64,000 nucleotides of DNA from Strobilurus pachycystidiatus (lineage: Eukaryota; Basidiomycota; Agaricomycetes; Agaricales; Physalacriaceae). A program made the position numbers and the translations under genes. Shown piece by piece: positions 23,211 through 34,460 of the stretch. Below the pieces are notes generated by a model. The model was not told where the DNA came from, searched no databases, and saw nothing but the letters and a program-made list of their open reading frames with translations. The stretch is taken from assembly GCA_019915135.1 (NCBI GenBank), contig JAHLMK010000019.1, forward strand, positions 620,001 to 684,000, given 5' to 3'. Position 1 is the first letter of the stretch. Every line of letters starts with the position of its first letter.

Positions 23211-24695
23211 CTATGGTGCTGTCGTGCATTCTCGACTCGCAACGATCAGACTTCGGTGCACTTTAATCACTGGATCGACATCTCCACCAAGATAGAATAC
23301 TCTGAGCGACGCGAAGTCACCGTCTCCAGATGATCGTGCAATCAACTTGAGATGGCGCAGACTCTTGACGGTACGCCCGTCAAGAAGTCCGAGATGCCTG
23401 AGGAGTGTGACATCACCCAAGCCGTCCAACGTCAACTCTCGCAGGCCTCTGAGCTGACGGATGAACTGCAACGCATGCGAGTAGCCAGGACGAGGGTACG
23501 TAGTCCGATCGGTGTAATTGACATCCCGAAGGTACATCGTCTCGATCCGAGGCAGCGGGAGGAGGTTGCCCATCTGCAGAAGCATTTCCGTGGTGCCCTC
23601 AAGCCCATAACGGCAAGCGTTCAGTTTCAGCTCCTTCACATTCGGTGTTGCGACGTGGGAGAGGAACTGGGTGAGCTCTTCGGGTTCGATGTACGCGATA
23701 GTGAGAGAGTCGAGTGAAGAGAGTACTAAGCGCTCATCGAGGGAGGGTGTTTCGTCTTCTAGAACATGAAACAGGACATATGCGAGCTCCAGTACGCGGA
23801 GACTGTCCTTGCTTCGGGATAGGATAGGCAACAGGGTGCCGACAGTCAGCCGCGTAAGGACCGGCTGGTACACCAAGTGCAACTCCGTCAGATTGGAGGG
23901 GGCGAAATGAGCCCAGGAATAAGGAACACCGGTCAGAGTGATGCTCTTGAGAGAGGGCGTCTTCTTGGCCTGCATCTCTTCGGCCCACTCCTCGTGATTG
24001 CGGTATCCAACCGGCAGCGTATAAGCGATCATCCTCGAATTCTTGTGCCCGTCAACGAATCCAGCGCCTTCAAAGTCGTCTGCGAGGTAGAGATCGCGGT
24101 CTGGATCACATCGATGGGACCAGCGCTGTAGAATTGGAAGAGTGATGCTCGAAAGCCTTTGTGTCACGACCAAGTGAAACGGCCAGTATTCACCGCACAC
24201 TGTGAGTGAGCGAATACGCCCTGCTTCGGGAAGCAGGAGATCCATAAGAGCGTTACAGTGTCCCATGGTAAAGGGGGAATAGCTGGCAGACCGGTGAGGA
24301 AGACTGGAGGATGAACGCCTGGGTGAGACCGGCCGTTCATTGGGAAGGTTGATCGCAATGTCGAGTGGAGCGCGGTTCGACCGAGTCAGCGCGGTGACCA
24401 GTGAGGCGAAGACAGCGCATGCGCCGGTGTCGAGTTCAATATCGTAACGCGCACTGGATGGTTTGATGACGATCCGCGACCAGATGTTGCACCAGCCATT
24501 GATGATAACCTGTAACCGCTTGCAGACATGCGAAATCTGGACGAGGCGCTTTTCGGGGGTGAGGTCGGTGAGTCTGGGAGGGTCGAAATCGGAGTGGGGG
24601 AACAGATCGGAAATAGAGAGGGAGATGATTTCGGTCGTGATTTCGGTGGGCATGCCCAACAGCGACGGATTGGCGGAGATAATGGTAGACGCCAT
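23211..24695 (-). CDS. F-box/LRR-like protein, single exon, 494 aa
   Basis: A single frame of 495 codons. The N-terminus resembles a diverged F-box: LLGMPTEITTEIISLSI followed by ISHVCKRLQVIINGWCNIW, matching the LPxEIL...VCkrW pattern of fungal F-box proteins. The rest has leucine-rich, LRR-like blocks (LRVLELAYVLFHVLEDE, VKELKLNACRYGLEGT, LRELTLDGLGDVTLLRHL). Such proteins usually recruit targets to an SCF ubiquitin ligase through Skp1; partner and target are not predictable here. Agaricomycete genomes carry hundreds of them. It is transcribed away from the P450 gene, the two starts lying 866 bp apart. Confidence 0.78.
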   Translation of the reverse strand: MASTIISANPSLLGMPTEITTEIISLSISDLFPHSDFDPPRLTDLTPEKRLVQISHVCKRLQVIINGWCNIWSRIVIKPSSARYDIELDTGACAVFASLVTALTRSNRAPLDIAINLPNERPVSPRRSSSSLPHRSASYSPFTMGHCNALMDLLLPEAGRIRSLTVCGEYWPFHLVVTQRLSSITLPILQRWSHRCDPDRDLYLADDFEGAGFVDGHKNSRMIAYTLPVGYRNHEEWAEEMQAKKTPSLKSITLTGVPYSWAHFAPSNLTELHLVYQPVLTRLTVGTLLPILSRSKDSLRVLELAYVLFHVLEDETPSLDERLVLSSLDSLTIAYIEPEELTQFLSHVATPNVKELKLNACRYGLEGTTEMLLQMGNLLPLPRIETMYLRDVNYTDRTTYPRPGYSHALQFIRQLRGLRELTLDGLGDVTLLRHLGLLDGRTVKSLRHLKLIARSSGDGDFASLRVFYLGGDVDPVIKVHRSLIVASRECTTAP

Positions 24696-25560
24696 TTGAA
24701 AGCAAGCTAGGTAGATAGATGGTGCTTGGAGGCTGTCAATATTGAAAGACGTGCTCAGAGAGAATACTCACGGAAAGAAAACACGGTTGCAGGGATCATC
24801 GCCTGAGTTTCCGCTCCCAGTTGGGGAGTTCGTGCGAGGAGAGAACCCAACAGTGGCATGTAAGAGCTGCTTTTATAGAGTACTTCACTGGACGCGATCA
24901 GTCCACAATGGGCCCCGCGGTCCACAACACGTTATCGTGTTGTGCCCATTGTTCGCCCATTTGCGCCGTGCCATAAAGCGATGGGGTCCCTCCGATCAGG
25001 CATACAGCGTTCGACCCTTTGACGAGTAAGGCTATAGATGTGTCCACAGAACCAATGCGACGCGTTGGGTGGGCATACAATCGACCAAAACGTGATTCAG
25101 AAAGTCTGCCGTACAAGATAAAAAGGACTTGGGTGTGCTGGATTGTGTGAAATTTTAGGAACGCATACCTTGACCAACAGAAAGTTTTCCTTGACAGATC
25201 CCTCCTCCAGAGTGTCCAGTAAGTAGACTCTGCTTTGATCATGGAAGTCGGAGGACAAGAGCGGGCCAGCGATCGACATTGCTGAATCGGGTCGCAATTT
25301 CGTGATGTGCCGAAATCACGAACTTGAACCGACCCATCATCTGCACGTCTCAATCTCTTTGTAGCCTGTGGTTTGACGACCAGACACCCGCTACGGATAT
25401 CCACGTCCTCTAATTGCCGACCTCGGAAGACCCGACGGAGCACCCCAGCTGCCAATCACACAAGCCGGCATTTGATGCCACGCAACCACGCGTTGCAGTG
25501 TGCCGTGGCAGTTCAAATATAAGTGGCCCCCGTCTATGGGAATACACCCCACATATCACC
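24696..25560. other. Divergent promoter region of F-box-like gene and P450 gene
   Basis: About 865 bp between two divergent start codons. A 186-residue open frame on the minus strand (24898-25455) lacks any family feature and is probably chance. A TATA-like box lies before the P450. Confidence 0.45.
25517..25522 (+). promoter_or_regulatory. TATA-like box of the P450 gene
   Basis: ATATAA lies about 40 bp before the P450 start codon at 25561. Position and sequence fit a core promoter, but no transcription start is known. Confidence 0.4.
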
Positions 25561-27742
25561 ATGTCCATCTTTCGTTCGAATGTCTACGCGATTGACTGTG
25601 GCCTCCTGATCTTGGCCTGCATCCTCGCTTACAGGCTGACGCGCCGAGGTTCCAAATCTACCCAACTGCACGGCCCACCCAGTTCAAACTGGATCTTTGG
25701 CGTGGGCAAGGCTATCATGGAAGCGTCTGACCCCGCCTTGCTGTACGAGGCCTGGTCCACTGAGTACGGGTCTGTGTATAGCATCCCAACTGCCTTCTGG
25801 ACCAAGAAGGTGATGCTTCATGATCCGAAGGCGATTGCGCATTTCTATGCACGAGAGGGCACTGGCGGGTATGGGAAGACCGCAATGTCAAGGACCTTCA
25901 TTGAGAATCTGGTATGCTCCAGCTTCATGGACGTCAGCTCGCGTTGGACTCACCGATGCTTTAGTTTGGACGCAACATCATTTGGGCGGAGGGAGATTCG
26001 GATATGCATAGGCGGTGCGTGGGTTTTTCTTATCGAGCGGGAGGTCAAATCTCATCAGTGCGGAACAATGACAGGCATCGTAAATCCCTGACCCCGGCTT
26101 TCAGCAATGCTTCTATTCGGACTATGACCCCCGTTTTCTACGACACCGTATACAAGGTAATCGAGGAGAACATTCCTCCTTCCAGTATTAATAGAGATGT
26201 TTCTGCAGATGACATCGAAATGGAATTCTCTACTCGAGACTACCGCAGATGGCTCAGAGGTCATAGACGTTCAAAAATGGTAAGCAACTCTCGTCATACT
26301 ATTGCTTCGATCCAACTGATGTCTGTCAAGGATGAATGCCATTTCGTAAGTGGCGCCGCAGCTTTGCATCTTGTGGTCCTGCTTGACGATTCTATATATG
26401 AGCACAGACTCGACTCCATAGGCGTGGCTGGTTTCTCACACGATTTCCACGCTCTGGATGGCGTACCGACCGCGTTTGATCAGCTGAACTTTGCCTCCGG
26501 CGCGCGGATGTTCGGCCTTCTCATCCTTATAGGAGGGCAGTTTCCAATTGCGAGGAAGATACCTAACAAACGGATGACTCAGTTGGCCGACATGAGGAAG
26601 GAGTTCAGCAAAATTGCGGACCAGCTGCTAGCTAAGGCAAAGGAAGGCGGTCTGACAGATAATAAGTCTGCCATCGGGTTACTACGTGCGTTCTCTCTCC
26701 TTGTGCTACTCCGAAAGATGAATCGTTTCTCATCTTCGTGACAGTGAAGTCAGAGAGTGAAGACGCGAGTTTCCATCTGACGCCAGAGGAAGTCACCGCT
26801 CAGATGGTTAGCTATTTCATCGCGAACTCGGAATGTATATCCTCTGACAATCCCTCTTTAGAACGTGCTCCTGTTGGCGGGCTATGAAACCACCAGTAGT
26901 GAGTCTTTGAACCGTTACCTGTCTTCGCTGATACCGATTGATTTTGTCACAGTCAGTCTGACTGTGAGTCAAATTGCAGCTTCAACAGGACGTGGCGACG
27001 GTACTGATCAAACTGCAGTGGTGTCTCATCGAGCTGTCTCGCAAGCCGCATCTCCAAGATCGTCTCCGCGAGGAACTCATCCAATTTGGCTCTTCTGATC
27101 CAACGTACGACCAACTCAACTCCGCATTGCCTTATCTCGACGCAGTTGTGCATGAAACTCTCCGCACACACCCACCTGTTCAAGAATCGCCCCGAGTCGT
27201 ATGTCATCTCCATCCCTAATGCTCTCCACCATTAACGTCTATCCAGGCGACTGCAGACGATGTCATTCCACTATCTACTCCTATCAAAACGAAATCTGGG
27301 GAAACGGTCGATAATCTGTTCATAGCCAAGGGCTCGCTCGTGTCTGCTCCCATAAGAGCTCTGAACATGTCCGAGAAGATATGGGGGCCTGATGCGAAGG
27401 AGTTCAACCCGGACCGGTGGTTCGACGCAGACGCACAACGCCAGAATCAGATCCAAGGCCACCGACATCTCCTCACGTTCATTGACGGTCCGAGAACGTG
27501 TCTGGGAAAGCAGTTTGCGATCATCGAGTTCAAGGTCAGTCGGAAGGTTACACGATAAGGTGACATGAGCTTCTGACATCTGCACCGTACAGGCTGTTCT
27601 TGCTGTACTCATCAAGACGTATCGCTTCGAGTTTGATGGAGGGAAAGAGATGGAGATTGGCAAATTCCCATCGTTGTTGCCCAGGCCGAAGGATGTATTG
27701 CAGGAAGGCGCGAAGGTTCCTTTGCGAGTGAGGCACGCGTAG
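25561..27742 (+). CDS. Cytochrome P450 monooxygenase, 12 exons, 524 aa
   Basis: Exons: 25561-25911, 25965-26014, 26075-26156, 26209-26279, 26331-26345, 26408-26685, 26745-26806, 26862-26898, 26953-26963, 27019-27198, 27247-27534 and 27593-27742, giving 525 codons in frame. Diagnostic parts are present in order: an N-terminal membrane anchor (GLLILACILAYRL), helix C region (HRRHRKSLTPAF), I-helix oxygen-binding motif AGYETTS (about 308), K-helix ETLR (about 361), FNPDRW, and heme-binding FIDGPRTCLG with the ligand cysteine near residue 464. P450s of this membrane-bound type work at the ER with cytochrome P450 reductase. The block LDSIGVAGFSHDF is common in large basidiomycete P450 families. 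The substrate cannot be read from sequence. Exons of 15 and 11 nt are needed to keep the frame. No other metabolic gene is adjacent. Confidence 0.92.
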
Positions 27743-28731
27743 CACTTGCGATGGCTACCGTCAGGTCTAGACTTATTCACGTCTACGGACATTTACTAGT
27801 GAAGTAGGCGGATTTATCACTAGGTCCACGTCCCTAGATATCTACTTGTCATCCACTGAGAAGTCGGAGGTTTCTGGTACCAGCAGTGCTCTTTGCGGGG
27901 AGTGAAATGAAGGCTGCTGGTCCAAAGGTTTACATACCTCCCAAGGACGCGGAGGATCCGGACGATGGTGCAGCAACAGCCTCGGCCCTCAGGCTCGTGA
28001 GTTCCGGTGTGTTCTGTGCGGTGGTCAAGCACATAGAGACGCTTCTCGTACATCATTCATTAGTCATAGTTGGACTGGTGGTGCGACGCTATCCTGCGCA
28101 GTTTGAGGCAAAGTCACGACTAGACTTGATTCTGAAGCAAATCGCGTGTTGCCGAGATGCCCGAGAAGAGCCGGCCCGCCCACTGCCGCCGATCGATACC
28201 TCGCTCCTCACTGAGGCTCAAGCGCATCCACCCCTTGCTCTCTTACTCCCACTACTACACTAGCGGTACCTCCACTTTCGTGATTGCGTCACTTCCTCTT
28301 TCATCCGAGCGGCTGCGAAGCATTGAACAGAGCTGTCGCTCTCCGCAATCAGGGGGCCAGTTCATTATGCGTGCGTCCTCTATCTTTACCCAACAATACA
28401 CCTACTTTGGCAATGAGTCTCCAGGCATTCCTGTCTGTCTTTTGTATCATTTGTGATGGACTGATTTCCAAATTCCATCAGCTCGTCCGCCGACCGACTT
28501 CGACCCGTTCACACGAGGTGGTGAATCCGGATCCACGACTTCGAGGGGGCGGACAAGTGGGTACGCGATCCCTGAACAAGAGTCTCAGTCAACCTGAATG
28601 CCCTACGAACTTTGAGCTCACCTCAAGCGTAATCCTGTTTGTTTGCGCCAGTCTTCTAGCTTGCATCAAAGGTTCGTGGACATCGCGATGTATTGTGTTA
28701 TTCTGTGAGTGCATACAATATGATCTTCTTC
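27743..28731. other. Intergenic, no supportable gene
   Basis: Open frames of about 100-150 residues occur (for example 28284-28742) but have no motif or splice support. It directly precedes the tandem duplication at 28732. Confidence 0.4.
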
Positions 28732-28893
28732 TTCTCAACTGACGATGCCATTAGAGTGACATAAGCTGCGCGCAATGAAGAAGACTTAGAACGTACCTCC
28801 GACATTTCTCGTTCTCAACTGACGATGCCATTAGAGTGACATCAATGAGCTGCGCGCGATGAAGAAGACTTGTAACGTACCTCAGACATTTCG
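28732..28893. repeat. Tandem duplication, two copies of about 80 bp
   Basis: Positions 28732-28811 and 28812-28893 are imperfect copies of one unit, each starting TTCTCAACTGACGATGCCAT. The second copy has a small insertion in the middle. It does not form part of a gene I can see. Confidence 0.85.
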
Positions 28894-28900
28894 CGTCCGA

Positions 28901-29287
28901 TCAAGTGTATGACAAGCTGTACCGCTGGAGCAAATAGTCGTAGCTCTCTAACAACTCGCTTACAGCTCTTGACTGATAATCTACAATCTCCGGCTCCAGT
29001 GGTCGTATAGGCTCCTCAGGTTCCGCGTCCAGTCTCGGTGCTTTACGTGTTGCGCGGTGATGATTTAGTGCAGATCTGTGCGCCCGCCGAGCAACCTCAT
29101 CAAACGTGCTGTACAATTCAATGCTTCTGGTCTCGGGTGGAAGGCGTGATTTTGAAGTGCTGCCGACACTGTACGCAGCCTGAGCCGTACGCTTCATTTT
29201 CAAATGTTGATCAATTACCAACCATGGCCTAAACAAGAATCTTAGTACCTCAACACAGCCAAAAATTTTTGTCTTCACAAAGTCCAC
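28901..29287 (-). CDS. Possible small hypothetical protein or fragment, 128 aa
   Basis: This minus-strand frame has a charged, protein-like composition in its second half (DAEPEEPIRPLEPEIVDY and similar). The first 30 residues look like intron sequence (GTACTAAG... AATGAAG), so the true start may be later. No family is recognised. It lies in a repeat-rich region and may be a gene remnant. Confidence 0.25.
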   Translation of the reverse strand: MDFVKTKIFGCVEVLRFLFRPWLVIDQHLKMKRTAQAAYSVGSTSKSRLPPETRSIELYSTFDEVARRAHRSALNHHRATRKAPRLDAEPEEPIRPLEPEIVDYQSRAVSELLESYDYLLQRYSLSYT

Positions 29288-30790
<1,503 letters not shown>

Positions 30791-31272
30791 CGAGTTTTCG
30801 CAAGTGTTTACAGCGCTTCGCATACCCGGTCAATCTGAGCAGCCGACTAAATAACGCGAGCAGAAGCCCGTCTAGCAACCTGGAGAGCTCCTTGGCGCTA
30901 TCCGGCGACAACAAGGGTGCGGCGGGCAACGCCCGACAACAATCTTATAATCGCGGTCGGGAATTGTTGTGTCGAGGTCGTGGCCACTCGGAGCCTGAAG
31001 TCTGGTGGAGTAGAGCTGTCGCAAGAGTAAATATGCTTTGCCAGGGTTTTGACGTGATCGCGGTCCTGAGGTGCTTGTGAGGTGCATGCAGCGGGGAAGC
31101 GGTCGGCAACGTCAAGAAGAGGGCGGCGGCATCGAGAAGAGGACGTAGCGGACGCGCAGTCGACGGCTTGGCAAAATTGTCGTTGACGGGGGAGAGAAGG
31201 AAAGGAAGAGGCCGGAGTTCATTTTTTCTGTGATCGGACTATGCCGACTCGGCAAATGTGGTGACCTCGCCC

Positions 31273-31280
31273 TTCCTTGG
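31273..31280. repeat. Left 8-bp target-site duplication of hAT MITE
   Basis: TTCCTTGG immediately before the element at 31281; repeated exactly at 31958-31965. Confidence 0.9.
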
Positions 31281-31957
31281 TAGGGTTTAAAAGTCCGGTC
31301 CGGTCCGGTCTTTTGACCTCTGAGGTCATGGACTGGGGACTGGACCGGTCCAAAAAATTTCCATATCTGGCTGGACCTAGGACTGGACTGGTTAGGACCG
31401 CAAAAACCGGTCCTAATCAGTCCGGTCTGCGGTCCTAAACCGGTCCAGGACCGGTCCAAAGGATCATGAGCCTAAATTTATATTTCTGCACATTTTCGAG
31501 TAAGTTTACCATCATATAAGTTTACCAGATAGATCATATAGTCAATGACAGTGAAATGAATGATTAGTGAAGCTTGTATAATATGTTTTAGCCACAACAA
31601 GATGACATTTCAAAATGTAAGAGAGTATGTGCAGCTAAATGTACCATATGAGTATATAAGTCATGGAAAGTTTACCATAGGAACGCCTCAATGAGGGTAA
31701 GTTTACCATGAACTCATATATAACGACCCTTTTGAGGGATATTTGACTGGTCCTAACTGAACCCTGAATAGACCGGTCCAAACCGGTCCTAGACCAGTCT
31801 TTACCAGTCCTAATAAATCTGGGTTGAGCTCTGGACCTAGGACCGGGACTGGTAGGACTGGTAGGACCGGTCCATGTTGGACTGGTCATGTGACCGGTCC
31901 AGTCCGGTCCAGTTCACCGGTCTTACCGGTCCACATGGACTGGACTTTAAAACCCTA
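31281..31957. mobile_element. hAT-type MITE, 677 bp
   Basis: The ends are inverted: TAGGGTTTAAAAGTCC at the left and the reverse complement TAGGGTTTTAAAGTCC at the right, one mismatch. Exact 8-bp target duplications (TTCCTTGG) flank it, the size made by hAT transposases. Both ends are packed with subterminal ACCGGTCC-type repeats, the kind of array that binds hAT transposases. There is no coding capacity, so it must have been moved by a transposase supplied elsewhere. The intact duplication and good end match suggest a fairly recent insertion. Confidence 0.93.
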
Positions 31958-31965
31958 TTCCTTGG
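31958..31965. repeat. Right 8-bp target-site duplication of hAT MITE
   Basis: TTCCTTGG immediately after the element, identical to 31273-31280. Confidence 0.9.
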
Positions 31966-34460
31966 TCTCGTACTCTACGCTCAAGTCTTGACGCCGCTCA
32001 TTGCTGTCCTCACCTGCCGTCTGGCGTAAACAATGGTACGCAAGATAGTACGTAGATTGTGTCAGATACTAATGGCATATCCATACAATAATTGTGTTTC
32101 CATATGACGATCGCATTTTCATATGACGATCGCATTTTCATACGATATACAGAGTAAACACAACATGTGTGTACCATCTAGTGCTATGCCCAGTCACAGA
32201 AGTCACTGTGATACTGATCTTAATTGCCAAATAATGCCCTTGACAGCAGAACGGGCTCTCCAAGCTCCAATCTTTCGTAGGAGATTTAATCAAATGTTGC
32301 CGCTTGCGTCTTCCGTCAATAATACCCAAGCTGTGCCACCCGATAACACAAGCATACATGACAGATATGCTCTCATTACCCATCCAGAGCTGCCTATCTC
32401 AACAAAGACATGCAGTAAGCGTCCAGAGGTACTTTTGTCAGATAGAAATTATGTTCGTCATATTGAAACTAACAATATGTACTTTGGTCAACGATACATG
32501 CCTCCACAAGCCGTGAAAGTCATATAGCCATACATAAGAGCATTCAGTGAGTGATTCCCAGCCACTTGGAGCCTTCAGCAAGATGGGACAAGTGCAGGTA
32601 GTCTCTCAAAAGATCGCACCTCGAGCAGTTCCATGTTTGTGGTCCTGTACCCAGGATTGCGATAATTGGTATCCTCCCGGGTAAATTTCTGAGGCCATGG
32701 AGATACTTCCTAGATGCATCTTGAGTTGTTCTTGCCTGATTAGAGGCTGTACAATGCATTTTGTGAGCGTACAGGTCAATGTCTTGGGCCGGAAACATAT
32801 GCTCGGCGGTCGGACCGAACACTCCGTTGGCAAAAATATGACAGCAATCTTAGCTCCAGGCTTCCATAATCGTCCACAGTGCATTTAAAAACTCTGAGGG
32901 CACTAGCCGACCTCTCTCTGAGCTAACTCTTGGGCTCAGGATGTCTCCGTCAGCCCATTGTGTACGCTCAATTGTACGCTCGATGACCACTGACCATGAA
33001 TCTGTCTATGTCTTATCTCTGCACACTTGCTGCACTCTGGAGACCGGGAACCGTGCTTCTTGGCTTGAAACCCTCAAGTAAGTACTGCTAGACATCCCCA
33101 GACGTTGCAACATTGGGACTGCGCATTGTTTGACCTAGTGTCTTTGTTGACCACCAGCTGGGGGTCGATGTCTGGCTCTCTGTGTCCGTGAGCTTCACTT
33201 CAAGCTGTTTGATTTTGGCGAGTTCGACGAGGAGATCCCTGGCACCGGGGTCGGATAGATCGTGTGGTAGTACGGTTGGATCCTCCGAGAGGATACCTTT
33301 CAACTTGGCTTCCAACTTACACGGTTTCTAACGTGGCGTCCGTACTTGGAGAGATAACGCCAGCAGCGTGCGACTTCAGACCATCAATTGTAAGTGATGA
33401 ACAATCAGGCGAAGGGACGACAATCAGCGAGCCGGCATGGCTCTGCAAGCCTCAGCCTACACAACACCGGCGCTGAGAAGATCTAGTCCAGCGACATGCA
33501 ACTCGATGTATTTCAGCGCGTTGGAGTGTTTGGCCGTATGACAGTAGAGTATAATCTTCAGTGTGGTATGCAGCGAGATGCAGCGTCGTCGCTCATGCTT
33601 GAGGCAACATCCCGTGTACGTCATTAGATGAGCTGGGTCGCCGTCTCGGCGCTGTATCTCTCCCCTCCATGAGGCTCAATCCCGCCAACAAATCGAGAAC
33701 ACAAGGCGGCTCATGCTGCAAAGGAAGACCGTTCAAAATGCACATCAAAAATAAGATTTGATCCGGGGCGCGTTCCCTGCTTCCCGCAAACAGTCTGAAA
33801 GGCGGGATCCACAGCCGACGACATTTGAATTTGCTCCTCGGACGGCGGATATGCACACAATATGCGGGTTTAGTGCATGCATCCCTAGCAGCAAGCGGCT
33901 CAAAGCGGATTTAACGCCATGCATGGTCGTATTGCGATTTGATGCATGAACGTCAACAAGCCAATTACAGCGCTGGATGTATGACCTCGTGTATTGCAAC
34001 AGCAAGCGTTTCATGTATGAAAACTATGGTATGCCCTGCTTTGGAAGCCACTCTGTGTACTTCATGAGCCATTTAGCGTGGCGCCTTTCCCATGTGGCGT
34101 GTACACCCGCCCAGTCCGTGATAGCTGCCTGCCAGTCCTTGTAGAGCTTGATCCAAGATTTAATGCAATCTCTGCTGGGCTCGGGTGGGTTCAAAGGACT
34201 ACTGCGCGTCGAGTTGCGAGAGTAGGTAGGTAGGTTATGTGGCGCCGAAGCCGGGTAGTCGTCGACCAGTCGCCGGCCAGAATGGGAACAATGACTGTAG
34301 ACATATTTTTGGGCAGGCATTTTGGTAAGGAGGGTGGGAGATTTACTGTGAGTGGTTTACAGTGGCATGAGTTCTTGTTTATAAGCGCTGAGTACAATAG
34401 ATGAGTGTGAAGCTATTATCTTCTTGTTCTGTCTGCACAACCAACAAAAAGATGACACAC
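31966..34460. other. Repeat-derived region without a supportable gene
   Basis: Contains a 2-copy 19-bp tandem repeat (32101-32138, unit CATATGACGATCGCATTTT) and a segment at 32772-32820 related to part of the 2.1-kb insertion at 56543-58642. Small frames at 33088-33315 and 34024-34320 (minus) have protein-like composition but no recognisable domain and may be remnants. Confidence 0.4.
32772..32820. repeat. Segment shared with 57628-57676 (inverted)
   Basis: CAGGTCAATGT ... CTCGGCGGTCGGACCGAAC here matches the reverse complement of 57628-57676 with few differences. The other copy lies inside a defined insertion, so this is probably a fragment of the same mobile family. Confidence 0.6.

Noticed and set aside
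23352..23717. Plus-strand frame of 121 residues
   Set aside because: Antisense to the F-box-like gene, no independent support.
26004..26741. P450 as two broken pieces or a pseudogene
   Set aside because: Introducing tiny exons of 15 and 11 nt restores every conserved P450 block in frame, so the gene is intact.
28732..28893. CRISPR-like repeat
   Set aside because: Only two adjacent copies without spacers, in a eukaryotic context.
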